64,000 bases of DNA from RFSX01 sp965248155 (GCA_965248155.1 CBDFIO010000002.1:620001-684000); one strand, 5' to 3'. Counted from the first letter of the stretch, positions 35,385-44,508 are shown. The notes: generated from the letters alone by a model not told the origin. Numbers and translations are program-made.

Positions 35385-35877
35385 TTAATGCCTGAGATAT
35401 CATCGCATTAAAAAAGTTAACACCAGCAGGAGACATCTTATTTGCATATACAGCCTTCTCATTTTGGAAAAACACATAAAACCTGCAATTGTCATCAAAA
35501 TAAATATCCGCTTCAAGAAAAATATTTCCCTGTTTTGCAAAAAACTGTTTTCCTATAGGTTTGCATCCTGCAGGAATGGAGGCCTGGGCTTCTTGAGCAA
35601 TGTAGGTCACATTGGTTCTTATACTTGCTTGTTGATCCTGGCTCATACTAAAAGGTAAATCATGAAAAATATAGTCCAGTAAATCAGCTTCGTTCCATAC
35701 CTCCATAATAATCGATTGAGGAATAGTATAGAATTTGTCTTCGGAGTTGGTACTTGTGGCTAGAGTTTTGATTTCTTGCTGATCATTATTTGCTTGTTTA
35801 CCTCCAGATTCATTCTTACAAGAAAGAATGAGGCCTGAAAAAGAAAAGAAAATGATCAATATCTTAAGTCTGTACAT
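35368..35877 (-). CDS. Lipoprotein of unknown function
   Basis: 169 aa. The N-terminal signal ends in LILSC, a good lipobox, followed by a Lys/Asn/Gln-rich spacer (about 20-45), so the mature protein should be anchored in the envelope. The remainder (MEVWNEADLLDYIFHDLPFS to the end) is a compact domain with one Cys pair candidate (CKP and CRF) and no family that I recognise. It lies between the beta-barrel gene (2 bp away) and the Ppx gene (overlap 17 bp), so the three probably form one transcript. Confidence 0.75.
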   Translation of the reverse strand: MYRLKILIIFFSFSGLILSCKNESGGKQANNDQQEIKTLATSTNSEDKFYTIPQSIIMEVWNEADLLDYIFHDLPFSMSQDQQASIRTNVTYIAQEAQASIPAGCKPIGKQFFAKQGNIFLEADIYFDDNCRFYVFFQNEKAVYANKMSPAGVNFFNAMISQALNATGG

Positions 35878-35879
35878 GA

Positions 35880-36506
35880 TTAAAAATTAAATTCTGAGCG
35901 TATGGTCCAAAAATAACTTACCAAACTGTCAGTATTAATAAAATTATTGCTTTTAAATAAACGTCCAAAAGAACGTGTAAACCTTGCTGTAAATGTCCAT
36001 CTGGGATTAATAGAATAAGAGGGACCGATTATCCATGATATATCATTTACATTAAATTGACTGATATCATCATCAAATAATCCATTCGCAGAAGTGATAT
36101 TCATGAGATAACCATAAGACAAACCAGCATGTATATTTATCCTATAATAATCTTCATCTTCAATATACCAATCTTTTAAGGAGGCATAGACTGGAATTTC
36201 AAAATAATCAAGATGTGTTTTTTGAATATCTATGCCAGAACTTAGAAACCCTGATTGACTTCCTCTCTGACTATATAACAGTTCTAGATTAATATCAATT
36301 TTTTCTGAAACAGGATAGGCAACTTTTAACCCTCCTGTCAGTCCGAGTTTATCGTAACCCAAGAGGCCATCACCATCAATTTGAGACATTGTAAATCCGA
36401 TAACGGCGCTTGCCTTAAAGATGTTCTGACCCTTCACATTATTGTTGAAGAAAAAAAGACAAACAAAAGAAATAAGGATTTTAAAATTCATATTATATAT
36501 ATCCAT
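35880..36506 (-). CDS. Outer-membrane beta-barrel protein (PorT-like family)
   Basis: 208 aa from the first ATG; the ATG at 36491 gives a better signal peptide (MNFKILISFVCLFFFNNNVKGQ) and is my preferred start. The rest alternates in hydrophobicity in the manner of an eight-stranded barrel and ends in an aromatic residue (RSEFNF). VAYPVSEKIDINLELLYSQRG is the kind of strand seen in the outer-membrane beta-barrel (PF13568-like) proteins that include PorT. Whether this is a true PorT (a T9SS maturation protein) cannot be decided from sequence alone. It heads a three-gene unit with the lipoprotein and Ppx genes. Confidence 0.75.
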   Translation of the reverse strand: MDIYNMNFKILISFVCLFFFNNNVKGQNIFKASAVIGFTMSQIDGDGLLGYDKLGLTGGLKVAYPVSEKIDINLELLYSQRGSQSGFLSSGIDIQKTHLDYFEIPVYASLKDWYIEDEDYYRINIHAGLSYGYLMNITSANGLFDDDISQFNVNDISWIIGPSYSINPRWTFTARFTRSFGRLFKSNNFINTDSLVSYFWTIRSEFNF

Positions 36507-36522
36507 ATATATGGAAAACTTT

Positions 36523-36530
36523 TATATTTG
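36523..36530 (+). promoter_or_regulatory. Candidate -7 box for the 36548 gene, beside a palindrome
   Basis: TATATTTG matches TAnnTTTG and lies 18-25 bp before the downstream gene. Ten to twenty bases upstream is a perfect 12-bp palindrome, CCATATATATGG (36503-36514), which covers the first possible start codon of the divergent barrel gene. The palindrome is AT-rich and could be fortuitous. Confidence 0.45.
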
Positions 36531-36547
36531 AGCTAGAATACGTGAAC

Positions 36548-36838
36548 ATGGTCTTAAAATATAACAAAATTACTTTATCTAATTTAGAACAATTATTTAA
36601 GGAGTCTCAATTTACAATTCGCTATGAAAAAGGGCAGTTCAAATCTGGATATTGCCTCATTCATGAAAGAAAAGTTATCATTATTAATAAGTTTTATGAT
36701 ACTAAAGGAAGAATTGAAAATTTCCTAGACATCCTCAATCAAGTCAAATTAACTGACAATATCCTGACGCAAAGAAGTAAAGATTTTCTCAAAATCATAG
36801 AGAAAAGCTACACAGAAGAATCTAAATTAGTTGCTTAA
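36548..36838 (+). CDS. Conserved small protein of unknown function
   Basis: About 96 aa from the ATG at 36548; a GTG two codons earlier also is in frame. Short alpha/beta protein without signal peptide or membrane helix. YEKGQFKSGYCLIHERKVIIINKFYD is the most distinctive block (a Gly-rich turn, one Cys, then a hydrophobic strand). I recall proteins with this block preceding the metallo-beta-lactamase gene in other Bacteroidota, but I know no function. The MBL gene follows after 9 bp, so the two are probably co-translated. Confidence 0.75.
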   Translation: MVLKYNKITLSNLEQLFKESQFTIRYEKGQFKSGYCLIHERKVIIINKFYDTKGRIENFLDILNQVKLTDNILTQRSKDFLKIIEKSYTEESKLVA

Positions 36839-36847
36839 TAAGCAATT

Positions 36848-37609
36848 GTGAAGATAATAGCTCTAGGATCCGGAACATCTCAAGGTGTCCCAATTATTGG
36901 ATGCAATTGCGAAGTATGCCAGTCTGAAGATCCTAAGGATAAAAGATTCCGATCCTCCATATTTATAGAACATAAGAATGTAAATATTCTTATAGACATT
37001 GGCCCTGATTTCAGATCCCAATTCTTACACAACAATCTTCAAACAGTTGATATCATTTTAGTGACTCACGAACATAATGACCATATTATTGGGCTTGATG
37101 ATATAAGAGCAGTTAATTATACGCAGCAAAAATCAATTCCACTTTTTGCAGAAAAAAGAGTAATCGATCAAATTAAAATTAGATTCCCCTACGCTTTTAG
37201 TGAAAATCCATATCCGGGTGTTCCAAAGATTGATATGAATATTATCGATGAAAACAAATTTGATTTTAGAGGAATCGAAATAATCCCATTGAGGATCTCT
37301 CATGGGAAATTGCCGATTTTAGGATTTAGAATTGAAAACATGGCTTATATTACTGATGCTAACTATATAGCTCCATCAGAAATTGCCAAATTACAGAATC
37401 TGGATACATTAATAATAAATGCCCTCAGGCACGAAAAGCACTACTCTCATTTCAATCTTGAGGAATGTTTGGAGATCATTTCGATAATTAATCCTAAGCG
37501 CGCTTTCATTACTCATATCAGTCACAATATGGGGCTCAGTAAAAATTGGATACCCTTATTACCCGATAAGGTTAGACCCTTAGAAGACAACATGCATATT
37601 AATTTGTAA
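36848..37609 (+). CDS. MBL-fold metal-dependent hydrolase (PhnP/RNase Z-like)
   Basis: 253 aa, starting with GTG. The opening IALGSGTSQGVPIIGCNC, containing C-x-C-x-x-C (Cys at about residues 19, 21 and 24), resembles the zinc-bearing N-terminus of PhnP-type phosphodiesterases. The dinuclear metal site is VTHEHNDHIIGLDD (about 77-90), with later ligands in ISHGKLPILG, YITDANYI and FITHISHN. Substrate is probably a cyclic phosphate diester or nucleic acid; the sequence does not decide. It forms a pair with the small protein just upstream. Confidence 0.9.
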   Translation: MKIIALGSGTSQGVPIIGCNCEVCQSEDPKDKRFRSSIFIEHKNVNILIDIGPDFRSQFLHNNLQTVDIILVTHEHNDHIIGLDDIRAVNYTQQKSIPLFAEKRVIDQIKIRFPYAFSENPYPGVPKIDMNIIDENKFDFRGIEIIPLRISHGKLPILGFRIENMAYITDANYIAPSEIAKLQNLDTLIINALRHEKHYSHFNLEECLEIISIINPKRAFITHISHNMGLSKNWIPLLPDKVRPLEDNMHINL

Positions 37610-37677
37610 ATATTAGCTGAAATATCTTAAATTGACATTTCAATCAATATTTTTTCAGTATTAAAAAGCAAGAGCTA

Positions 37678-38646
37678 ATTATCGGTGTTAAACGGTGGAT
37701 TTTTGTCGCATTAATCCTCAGTCTCTCAATAAGCGTTGTTTCTGCCCAAAGACATCAGCAGCATTCCTTGTATATGATTGATAAATACAATGTCAATCCT
37801 GCATTTGGTGGGCTTGACCGATCATTGAGTGTTAACTTAAATTATCGAACGCAGTGGCAAGGCATTAATAAAAACCCACGGCAATTTTATATTAATGGTC
37901 ATATGCCATTATATATTTTTAATGGCGCTGCCGGGTTTAAATTATATTCTGATGTTACCGGAGCTTTAAGTACAACAGGATTTAATATTTCATATAACTA
38001 TGTGTATCCAATTCCCGGAGGAGTAATTTCATCAGGATTAAGTTTGGGGTTAAAGCAAAATAAAATTGATGGACGTAGTTTGACAACTCCGGATGGCATC
38101 TACGATCTAGGAATTTTTTCTCATCAGGACCCTATTTTACATGAAGCTACTGTTAATTCACTTTCACCGGATTGGTCAATCGGAATATTTATTGGACACA
38201 ATTATTTCGATGTGGGAATAACAATAAGCAATTTGACAGCGACAGAAAGTTCATTTAATTTATTGACTTTGGACAATTCAAAAAATATAAGTTTCTATGC
38301 CCAAGTTCCTTTACTCATAGGCAATTTTGAATTATATCCATCTGTCCTGATGAAATCAAATTTAGAACTCTTTCAAACAGATCTTTCTTGTCTTGTGAAA
38401 AATGGCAATATTTTTGGTGGTATGAGCTTACGAGGTTATAATGAAAAGTCATTAGAATCTATAATTATAATTGGCGGTTTGAAAATTAATAATCACTACA
38501 CCTTATCTTATAGCTACGATGTTGGTATAAGCGACCTCAATTTGGCTTCACAAGGAAGTCACGAGATTCAAATCAACTATAATCTGAATAAGAAAATAGG
38601 AATCGGATTACCACCGGAGATAATTTACAATCCTAGAAATCTGTAA
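37678..38646 (+). CDS. PorP/SprF-family type IX secretion outer-membrane protein (non-canonical start)
   Basis: About 320 aa. The body is a PorP/SprF barrel: SLYMIDKYNVNPAFGGLDRS at the N-terminus of the mature protein is the family hallmark, and strands such as NLNYRTQWQGINKNPRQFYI follow. Reading upstream in the same frame gives a clean signal peptide (VKRWIFVALILSLSISVVSA then Q), but between the in-frame stop at 37633 and base 37768 there is no ATG, GTG or TTG. I therefore place the start at the ATT at 37678; ATT at 37660 is the alternative. These proteins hold surface adhesins such as SprB or support their export. It lies 190 bp before gldK, in the usual order. Confidence 0.82.
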   Translation: MIGVKRWIFVALILSLSISVVSAQRHQQHSLYMIDKYNVNPAFGGLDRSLSVNLNYRTQWQGINKNPRQFYINGHMPLYIFNGAAGFKLYSDVTGALSTTGFNISYNYVYPIPGGVISSGLSLGLKQNKIDGRSLTTPDGIYDLGIFSHQDPILHEATVNSLSPDWSIGIFIGHNYFDVGITISNLTATESSFNLLTLDNSKNISFYAQVPLLIGNFELYPSVLMKSNLELFQTDLSCLVKNGNIFGGMSLRGYNEKSLESIIIIGGLKINNHYTLSYSYDVGISDLNLASQGSHEIQINYNLNKKIGIGLPPEIIYNPRNL

Positions 38647-38785
38647 GTAACTTTAAAAATTATACTTTTAACAAAATAAGCATAATAATTCCTGCGTTAA
38701 ACTAATTGCTTAATTAGACTTTAATAAAGGGCAATATTATTAGGGCTAAATTTTTGTTTTAAACAACAAATTTTATTTTTACACG

Positions 38786-38799
38786 TCATTCTAGAATGA
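38786..38799. promoter_or_regulatory. 14-bp palindrome upstream of gldK (candidate operator)
   Basis: TCATTCTAGAATGA is a perfect 14-bp palindrome 37 bp before the gldK start, in the 189-base gap between the SprF-like gene and gldK. It is unlike the AT-only sequence around it. The rest of the gap is AT-rich and may hold the promoter of gldKLMN; no exact TAnnTTTG was found. Confidence 0.4.
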
Positions 38800-38835
38800 T
38801 ATTGTAAAAAATTGGCTAAAATCAGTTAAATAAAC

Positions 38836-40074
38836 ATGAAAAGAAACGTACTGTTTGCATTAGGCTTTGTAGTACTAATACTAAGCTCATGCGGTAGAGA
38901 TGGGTCCGGAGAACTAGTTGGAGTGCAGGACCGACCCGGATGGAATGGAATCAACCCTTTTGGAATGGTTTATGTGCCTTCAGGTACATTAACAATTGGT
39001 CAAAGTGACCAAGATATCTTTTCTTCCCACACACAAAGACCTAAACAAATTTCAATTTCCGGATTTTTTATGGATGATACTGAAGTCACCAATAATGAAT
39101 ACCGACAATTTGTTTATTACGTCAAGGATTCAATAGCTCACGATATAATGGGTGACTATTATGAAGATGACTTTGGTAATGTACGATTGGACTGGGAATT
39201 AGAACTTGATTATACAGATGAAACGCTGGTGGATGAAATGTATTACGAGGGAGATATGCGTCTTTATGACGGAGAAAGAGCTCTTGATACAAGACAATTA
39301 AATTATACCTATAAATGGGTTGATTGGCAAAAAGCAGCGCACAGTCCCGGAGTTGTAAGGTCTAGCCTGTTAAATGATCAGACACTTAATATATATCCTG
39401 ATACCCTTGTATGGATTCGGGATTTTGCATATTCATATAATGAGCCTTATTCCAGAAATTACTTCTGGCATCCTGCTTTTGATGATTATCCTGTTGTAGG
39501 AGTTAATTGGAAGCAAGCCAAAGCATTTTCTCATTGGAGAACAAAAATGTGGAATTCTTTTAAAGGAGAAGACCAGCCTAATACTGAAGATTTCAGATTA
39601 CCTACTGAAACAGAGTGGGAATGGGCCGCAAGAGGTGGAAGAGATATAGCTCCTTATCCATGGGGTGGTTATTATATTAGAAATGCAAAAGGATGTCTTT
39701 TAGCCAATTTCAAACCAGGAAGAGGAAATTATCCTGAAGACGGTGGATTCTATACCGTTAAAGCCGATGCTTACTTTCCAAATGATTATGGCCTATATAA
39801 TATGGCTGGAAATGTTTCTGAGTGGACTGAAACTTCTTATCACCCAGATGCTTATTCCCATACACATGACTTAAATCCGGATATTAAGTATGATGCTAAA
39901 GATGAAGATCCTGAATCTTATAAAAGAAAAGTGATTAGAGGTGGTTCTTGGAAAGATATTTCTCACTATTGCCAGACCGGTACTAGAAATTGGGAATATC
40001 AGGACACTACTAAATCATATATCGGATTCAGATGCGCTTTGACCTTCTTAGGAAGATCATTAAGCGATTTTTAA
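38836..40074 (+). CDS. gldK: Gliding motility / T9SS lipoprotein GldK
   Basis: 412 aa. Signal peptide ending in LILSSC (lipobox) so the mature protein is an outer-membrane lipoprotein facing the periplasm. Its body is a formylglycine-generating-enzyme-like (sulfatase-modifying) fold: MVYVPSGTLTIGQSD, FMDDTEVTNNEYRQF, RLPTETEWEWAARGG, NMAGNVSEWT and VIRGGSW in order. GldK and GldN form the large periplasmic ring of the T9SS. First gene of gldK-gldL-gldM-gldN, each 26-67 bp apart. Confidence 0.97.
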   Translation: MKRNVLFALGFVVLILSSCGRDGSGELVGVQDRPGWNGINPFGMVYVPSGTLTIGQSDQDIFSSHTQRPKQISISGFFMDDTEVTNNEYRQFVYYVKDSIAHDIMGDYYEDDFGNVRLDWELELDYTDETLVDEMYYEGDMRLYDGERALDTRQLNYTYKWVDWQKAAHSPGVVRSSLLNDQTLNIYPDTLVWIRDFAYSYNEPYSRNYFWHPAFDDYPVVGVNWKQAKAFSHWRTKMWNSFKGEDQPNTEDFRLPTETEWEWAARGGRDIAPYPWGGYYIRNAKGCLLANFKPGRGNYPEDGGFYTVKADAYFPNDYGLYNMAGNVSEWTETSYHPDAYSHTHDLNPDIKYDAKDEDPESYKRKVIRGGSWKDISHYCQTGTRNWEYQDTTKSYIGFRCALTFLGRSLSDF

Positions 40075-40141
40075 AAAAGGAAACAGTTAAACACAATATT
40101 TTATTAATCAGTTAATAGCTAACTAAAAATTCTAACTAGTT

Positions 40142-40729
40142 ATGAGTTTTATAAAATCAAAAGGATTTAAATATCTAAAAAACTTTATCATCGGACTTGG
40201 TGCATCTGTCGTTATGATTGGTGCATGGATGAAGATTGTTAGTCACCCACTGGGTAACATAATGATTACTGCAGGTCTTTTAACAGAGGCATTCCTGTTT
40301 TTTATGCTTGCTGTAATACCACCTGAAAAAGATTACTACTGGGAAAAATTATATCCTGGCTTAGATAGTTTCGACGCAAAAATTCCACCTTTAACTGCTG
40401 GACCTCAAAAAGGTAGCTTAAGACCTTTAGACGCAGAAACTGTAGAAACAAGATTGGGTTCTATGTTGGATGAATTGCAAGGAATGTCAAAAAGTTTAGG
40501 AAGTTTGAAAGCTTTACAAGAAGTTGATTTTTCTGAAACTAAGAGTCAAATGGAGTCTATGAACAATTTTTATGCGCGTATGAATGACGCCATGGCTACA
40601 TTGAGCGAAACAGTTGAAGATACTCAAATCTATAAAGAGCAAATTGCTTCTTTAAACCAGAATCTTACTTCCTTAAATTCTGTTTATGGTAATGTTTTAG
40701 GAGCATTCAGACAAGGATTGGTGTCTTAA
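40142..40729 (+). CDS. gldL: Gliding motility / T9SS motor protein GldL
   Basis: 195 aa. Two membrane helices (about residues 15-33 and 38-58) with Glu49 inside the second (LLTEAFLFFM); in Flavobacterium johnsoniae the equivalent glutamate is essential for using the proton gradient. A helical cytoplasmic tail follows (about 95-190). GldL forms with GldM the rotary-type motor that drives secretion and gliding. It sits 67 bp after gldK and 43 bp before gldM. Confidence 0.97.
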   Translation: MSFIKSKGFKYLKNFIIGLGASVVMIGAWMKIVSHPLGNIMITAGLLTEAFLFFMLAVIPPEKDYYWEKLYPGLDSFDAKIPPLTAGPQKGSLRPLDAETVETRLGSMLDELQGMSKSLGSLKALQEVDFSETKSQMESMNNFYARMNDAMATLSETVEDTQIYKEQIASLNQNLTSLNSVYGNVLGAFRQGLVS

Positions 40730-40772
40730 GAATTGTTCATATAACTTTTTTTTAATCTTAAAAATTTAAAAT

Positions 40773-42401
40773 ATGGCTATTCCTAAGGAACCCAGGCAAC
40801 TCATGATAAACATCATGTATCTCGTGCTTACTGCACTACTCGCCTTAAATGTTTCTGCAGAGGTATTTAATGCATTCAAAATGGTTGATAAAGGATTGAT
40901 AAAATCCAATAGATCTCTTGATGAAAGTAATAACGCTCTTCCTACTGCAATACGAGACGGGGCAAAGAAAAAAGAATCACTTCAAAAGTATGCAGATCTA
41001 ATTGATCCAGGACGTGAAATATCCGAAAATATAGATGATTATATCCAAAACATCATTGACATATTGGTTAAGACGCCTGAACAAATGGAAGGCGGTCAAG
41101 GAAAAGGATATCTTGTTGACAGCGAGAGTGGACGAATAACAGATGAATTAAAAGCTCAAAAAGATTATGACATTACGACCAGACTTTTGGTTGATGGACC
41201 AAAAGGTGATGGTAATGGAATTGGAGCTGAATTGAAAACGAAATTGGAAAAATACAAGGAAGATATGATCGCTCTTGTAGAAGACGATCCTGATACAGAT
41301 GTCAATGAAAAAGAAGAATTCATCAAAAGTATTTCCATAAATATTGACGATGAAGCATGGCAGAGAAAAAAGAAGAAATCGTGGTCACACTTTAATTTTA
41401 GCCACATGCCATTACAAGCAGTTCTTCCGATTTTAAGCAAATTTCAGAATGATGTTAAATCTACTGAATCAGCATTCTTAAATTATCTAGCAACAAAAGT
41501 TGGAACAACGACCGACGTTGTAATTGACAAGTATACTGTTGTATCAGCACCTGATAAATCTTATATCATTAAAGGTGAAAAATATAGATCTGAAATCTTC
41601 TTAAGTGCAGCAGCTTCTGCCGACTCCCAAACGGGTATTTCTATTTCAGTAAATGGTAGGACTCTTCCACTTAATCAAGATGGATTAGGAATATATGAAT
41701 CAACATCTAGTACTGTAGGTAAAAAGTCATATACCGCTACAGCATCTATTACGAACCCTGTAACTGGTGAAACACAAATTTTTAAGAAAGAATTCAATTT
41801 TGAAGTTGGTGAAAGATCGGTTGCGATCTCTCCTACTAAGATGAATGTATTCTATATCGGTGTTGATAATCCAGTAGAAGTATCAGCTGCAGGTGTTGCA
41901 TCCAGCCAGATTAATGTAAGCATGACTGGTGAAGGTATGGGATCAATAACTAAGAATTCTGATGGAACGTTCAATGTAACTGCAAAAAAGCCTACTAGAA
42001 AAGGTGAATTTGCAAAAATCAATGTTACGGCTCCAGGTATGAATGCTTCTAAAGACTTTAGAGTTAAAAGAATTCCGGATCCAGTTCCAAAATTAAGTAA
42101 GAGTCGTGGTGGTTCAATGCCAAGTGGAGAATTCAAATTACAACCAGGAGTATTCCCGGTATTAGAAAACTTTGACTTTGATGCACGATGTGATATTATG
42201 GGATTTAGGCTTGTAAGAGTACCAAAAAGACAAGACCCTCAAGTTGTAGATAACAGAGGTGGAAAATTTAGTCAGCAAGCAAGAGATCTTATAAAAAAGG
42301 CAACACCATCTGATAAGTTCTTCTTTGAAGATATTAAGTGTAAATGTCCTGGAGACCCTGCACCTAGGGATCTTGGAGGTATGGTATTTAATATCAGATA
42401 A
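40773..42401 (+). CDS. gldM: Gliding motility / T9SS motor protein GldM
   Basis: 542 aa. The opening MAIPKEPRQLMINIMYLVLT is the GldM signature and runs into the single membrane helix (about 10-30). The rest is periplasmic: a helical domain (about 40-220) followed by three Ig-like or beta domains (about 225-510) that reach towards GldK/GldN. The conserved cluster near the end (CDIMGFRLVRVPKRQDP) and two Cys in KCKCPGD are also present. It transmits motor torque to the outer-membrane complex. Full length for the family. Confidence 0.97.
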   Translation: MAIPKEPRQLMINIMYLVLTALLALNVSAEVFNAFKMVDKGLIKSNRSLDESNNALPTAIRDGAKKKESLQKYADLIDPGREISENIDDYIQNIIDILVKTPEQMEGGQGKGYLVDSESGRITDELKAQKDYDITTRLLVDGPKGDGNGIGAELKTKLEKYKEDMIALVEDDPDTDVNEKEEFIKSISINIDDEAWQRKKKKSWSHFNFSHMPLQAVLPILSKFQNDVKSTESAFLNYLATKVGTTTDVVIDKYTVVSAPDKSYIIKGEKYRSEIFLSAAASADSQTGISISVNGRTLPLNQDGLGIYESTSSTVGKKSYTATASITNPVTGETQIFKKEFNFEVGERSVAISPTKMNVFYIGVDNPVEVSAAGVASSQINVSMTGEGMGSITKNSDGTFNVTAKKPTRKGEFAKINVTAPGMNASKDFRVKRIPDPVPKLSKSRGGSMPSGEFKLQPGVFPVLENFDFDARCDIMGFRLVRVPKRQDPQVVDNRGGKFSQQARDLIKKATPSDKFFFEDIKCKCPGDPAPRDLGGMVFNIR

Positions 42402-42427
42402 CAATTACAGATTTAAATTAAAAGATC

Positions 42428-43297
42428 ATGTTAAATAAAAATTTATTTTCTCTCATAACCCTGATGATGTTCAGTATTGTCTTGATTTCTCAGAATGACA
42501 GACAAATAATTACTGAATCAGGAACACCTCTTGAAGATATCTATATTGATGGTATCGTAAAGAGAACACTTGTTGAAGATGCTCCTGTTATAGAATACGA
42601 GCATATACGGGAAGCTGATATCGTGTGGGAGAGAAAACTTTGGAGAATTATTGATGTAAGAGAGAAAATTAATGACGCTTTTAAAAGCCCTCATAAACCT
42701 TTCTTCACAATTTTAAGAGAATTGGCTGCTAATGGTGATATCGCCGTATTTAAAGATGAGTTCTTTAGAGAGCCAATGACCATTGATGAAATTGACAAAC
42801 AGTTGAACAAAATTGATACTGTTTCAATTTTCGATTACGATACGTATGAAGAAAAAATTGAAGTGGTAAAAAATGAAATTAACTGGGAAGACATCAAGCA
42901 GTTCAGAGTAAAAGAAGTTTGGTACTTTGACAAAGAAGTTTCTCAACTGGAGAGCAGAATATTAGGTATCTCCCCTATTCATGATAACATAGATCTTGAT
43001 ACTGGCGAATTGAAATATTCTCTTCCCCTTTTCTGGATTTATTATCCTGAAGCCAGAGAACATTTCGCAAAGTATAGAGTCAATAATGATTTCAATGATA
43101 TTGCTCCAACCTCTTGGTATGATTTATTCGAGCAAAGAAGGTTTGCAAGCTATATTATGAAACAATCCAATACACTGGATCTGAAAATCGAACATATTTA
43201 TTACGGTTATGACAGAGAAGGTATTGACAGATTGATGGAATCAGATAAAATAAAAGCTGAATTGTTCAACTTCGAACATGATCTTTGGGAATATTAA
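42428..43297 (+). CDS. gldN: Gliding motility / T9SS ring protein GldN
   Basis: 289 aa with a Sec signal peptide ending near residue 21 (MMFSIVLISQ). The mature part has the conserved VKRTLVEDAPVIEYEHIREA and VWERKLWRIIDVREKIN blocks, then KEVWYFDKEVSQLESRILGI. Periplasmic partner of GldK in the secretion ring. It is the last gene of the cluster and is followed by a strong terminator 29 bp after its stop. Confidence 0.97.
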   Translation: MLNKNLFSLITLMMFSIVLISQNDRQIITESGTPLEDIYIDGIVKRTLVEDAPVIEYEHIREADIVWERKLWRIIDVREKINDAFKSPHKPFFTILRELAANGDIAVFKDEFFREPMTIDEIDKQLNKIDTVSIFDYDTYEEKIEVVKNEINWEDIKQFRVKEVWYFDKEVSQLESRILGISPIHDNIDLDTGELKYSLPLFWIYYPEAREHFAKYRVNNDFNDIAPTSWYDLFEQRRFASYIMKQSNTLDLKIEHIYYGYDREGIDRLMESDKIKAELFNFEHDLWEY

Positions 43298-43314
43298 AAT
43301 TCTCTTGAATTAAA

Positions 43315-44508
43315 TTATAAATACAATACCCGCTTCATTTGATGGAGCGGGTATTTTTTTTCAATTACCCACACCAGACAAATCAAAATATATTCTACTG
43401 ATATCAATAGATAATTAGCCTCATTTAATCCTCCTTCATAATGACTATAGCTCAATACAACTAAAAAAGACCACACCCATATCCATAGGTTCAGCTGATA
43501 AATGCTCAATGCAATTGGTAAAATCAGATACCATGGATGAATTGTAGTTCCTAAGAGCAGATAACTTACAAAAGAAATCAAACTGAATTGTATTAATTCT
43601 TCAAACTTCAGGTGTCTCAAGTGTTTGTAGGCGAGATAAAGAATAATTAATAAAGCACTGAATGCCATTAAGGGCCCTATGATTGCGATCTGATTGTATC
43701 CCGTTAATGCACGTCCTATCTCTCTTAAGAAGTAATATATTCCGGCATTGAATTCAAATTTTTGAAAGTACAGATCCAGGCTCCCGAAAAAGTTGGCAAT
43801 GTCTAAAGTATAAAACATCGGAACAAATAATATCAGAAATACAATTGCAGAAGAGAGAACGAATTTCATAATTCCTTTCTTCTTATAAATGAAGACTAGA
43901 ATTAATGGAAGAAACAATAAGGGTAATAACTTGGTTGCCACAGCGGATGAAAACATAATCCCTGAAAAGACATAATTCTTTTTCGAAAGAAAATATAACA
44001 TAGCCACTATGAAAAAAACCATCATCGCTTCAAAATGTGCATTTCCCATGATTTCTACAATCACCAAAGGGTTTAATACATAAAGTAGAACTAATGCCCT
44101 CTTCTTGGACATATTTTCTAATAATTTAAGACTAAAACTGATTGTACCCAGTTCACAAGCCAGTAAAATTGCTTTTATAAGCCCTGATGAAAGTTCTAAA
44201 GGCCATTCTGAGCTCATTGTAGCCACATAAAAGACAATTTGGTGCAATGGTGGGTAAATGGTGTAATAGTCTTTAGAATTGAGCAGAGGATATAAATTAT
44301 CAAGAAAACTATCGGCGGTCATTACTGCATTGATAATTTGAGAAGGAGTATAACTCAGTGGATGAACGGCATTATGGATCAAATGCCCGTCCCATATAAA
44401 CCGATAAATATCATCTGATAAGCAAGGAAAAGCAAAAAGGAGAATCAATCTGGCGATCAATCCCAAAGCAAGCAGCACCTGCCATTTTATTTGCTTATTA
44501 AAGGCCAT
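43315..44508 (-). CDS. Polytopic membrane glycosyltransferase (GT87/mannosyltransferase-like), start probably upstream
   Basis: 397 aa as drawn from the ATG at 44508, with about ten membrane helices. CLSDDIYRFIWDGHLI (about residues 30-45) is the acidic loop expected of polyprenol-phosphate-dependent (GT-C) glycosyltransferases; YPPLHQIVFY follows. In the same frame upstream, 55 codons are open before a stop at 44674-44676. They encode a further membrane helix (ALFLLLSVLFIGSISFLGF) but contain no ATG, GTG or TTG; CTG, ATT, ATC or ATA would have to serve. The real protein is thus probably about 40-50 residues longer and its start overlaps the preceding gene. Third member of a minus-strand glycosyltransferase cluster. 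Confidence 0.78.
   Translation of the reverse strand: MAFNKQIKWQVLLALGLIARLILLFAFPCLSDDIYRFIWDGHLIHNAVHPLSYTPSQIINAVMTADSFLDNLYPLLNSKDYYTIYPPLHQIVFYVATMSSEWPLELSSGLIKAILLACELGTISFSLKLLENMSKKRALVLLYVLNPLVIVEIMGNAHFEAMMVFFIVAMLYFLSKKNYVFSGIMFSSAVATKLLPLLFLPLILVFIYKKKGIMKFVLSSAIVFLILFVPMFYTLDIANFFGSLDLYFQKFEFNAGIYYFLREIGRALTGYNQIAIIGPLMAFSALLIILYLAYKHLRHLKFEELIQFSLISFVSYLLLGTTIHPWYLILPIALSIYQLNLWIWVWSFLVVLSYSHYEGGLNEANYLLISVEYILICLVWVIEKKYPLHQMKRVLYL
43326..43362. terminator. Intrinsic terminator after gldN, shared with the convergent gene
   Basis: ATACCCGCT (43326-43334) pairs perfectly with AGCGGGTAT (43346-43354), followed by a run of T. It serves the gldKLMN transcript and lies inside the 3' end of the convergent glycosyltransferase-like gene, whose stop is at 43315. 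Confidence 0.88.
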
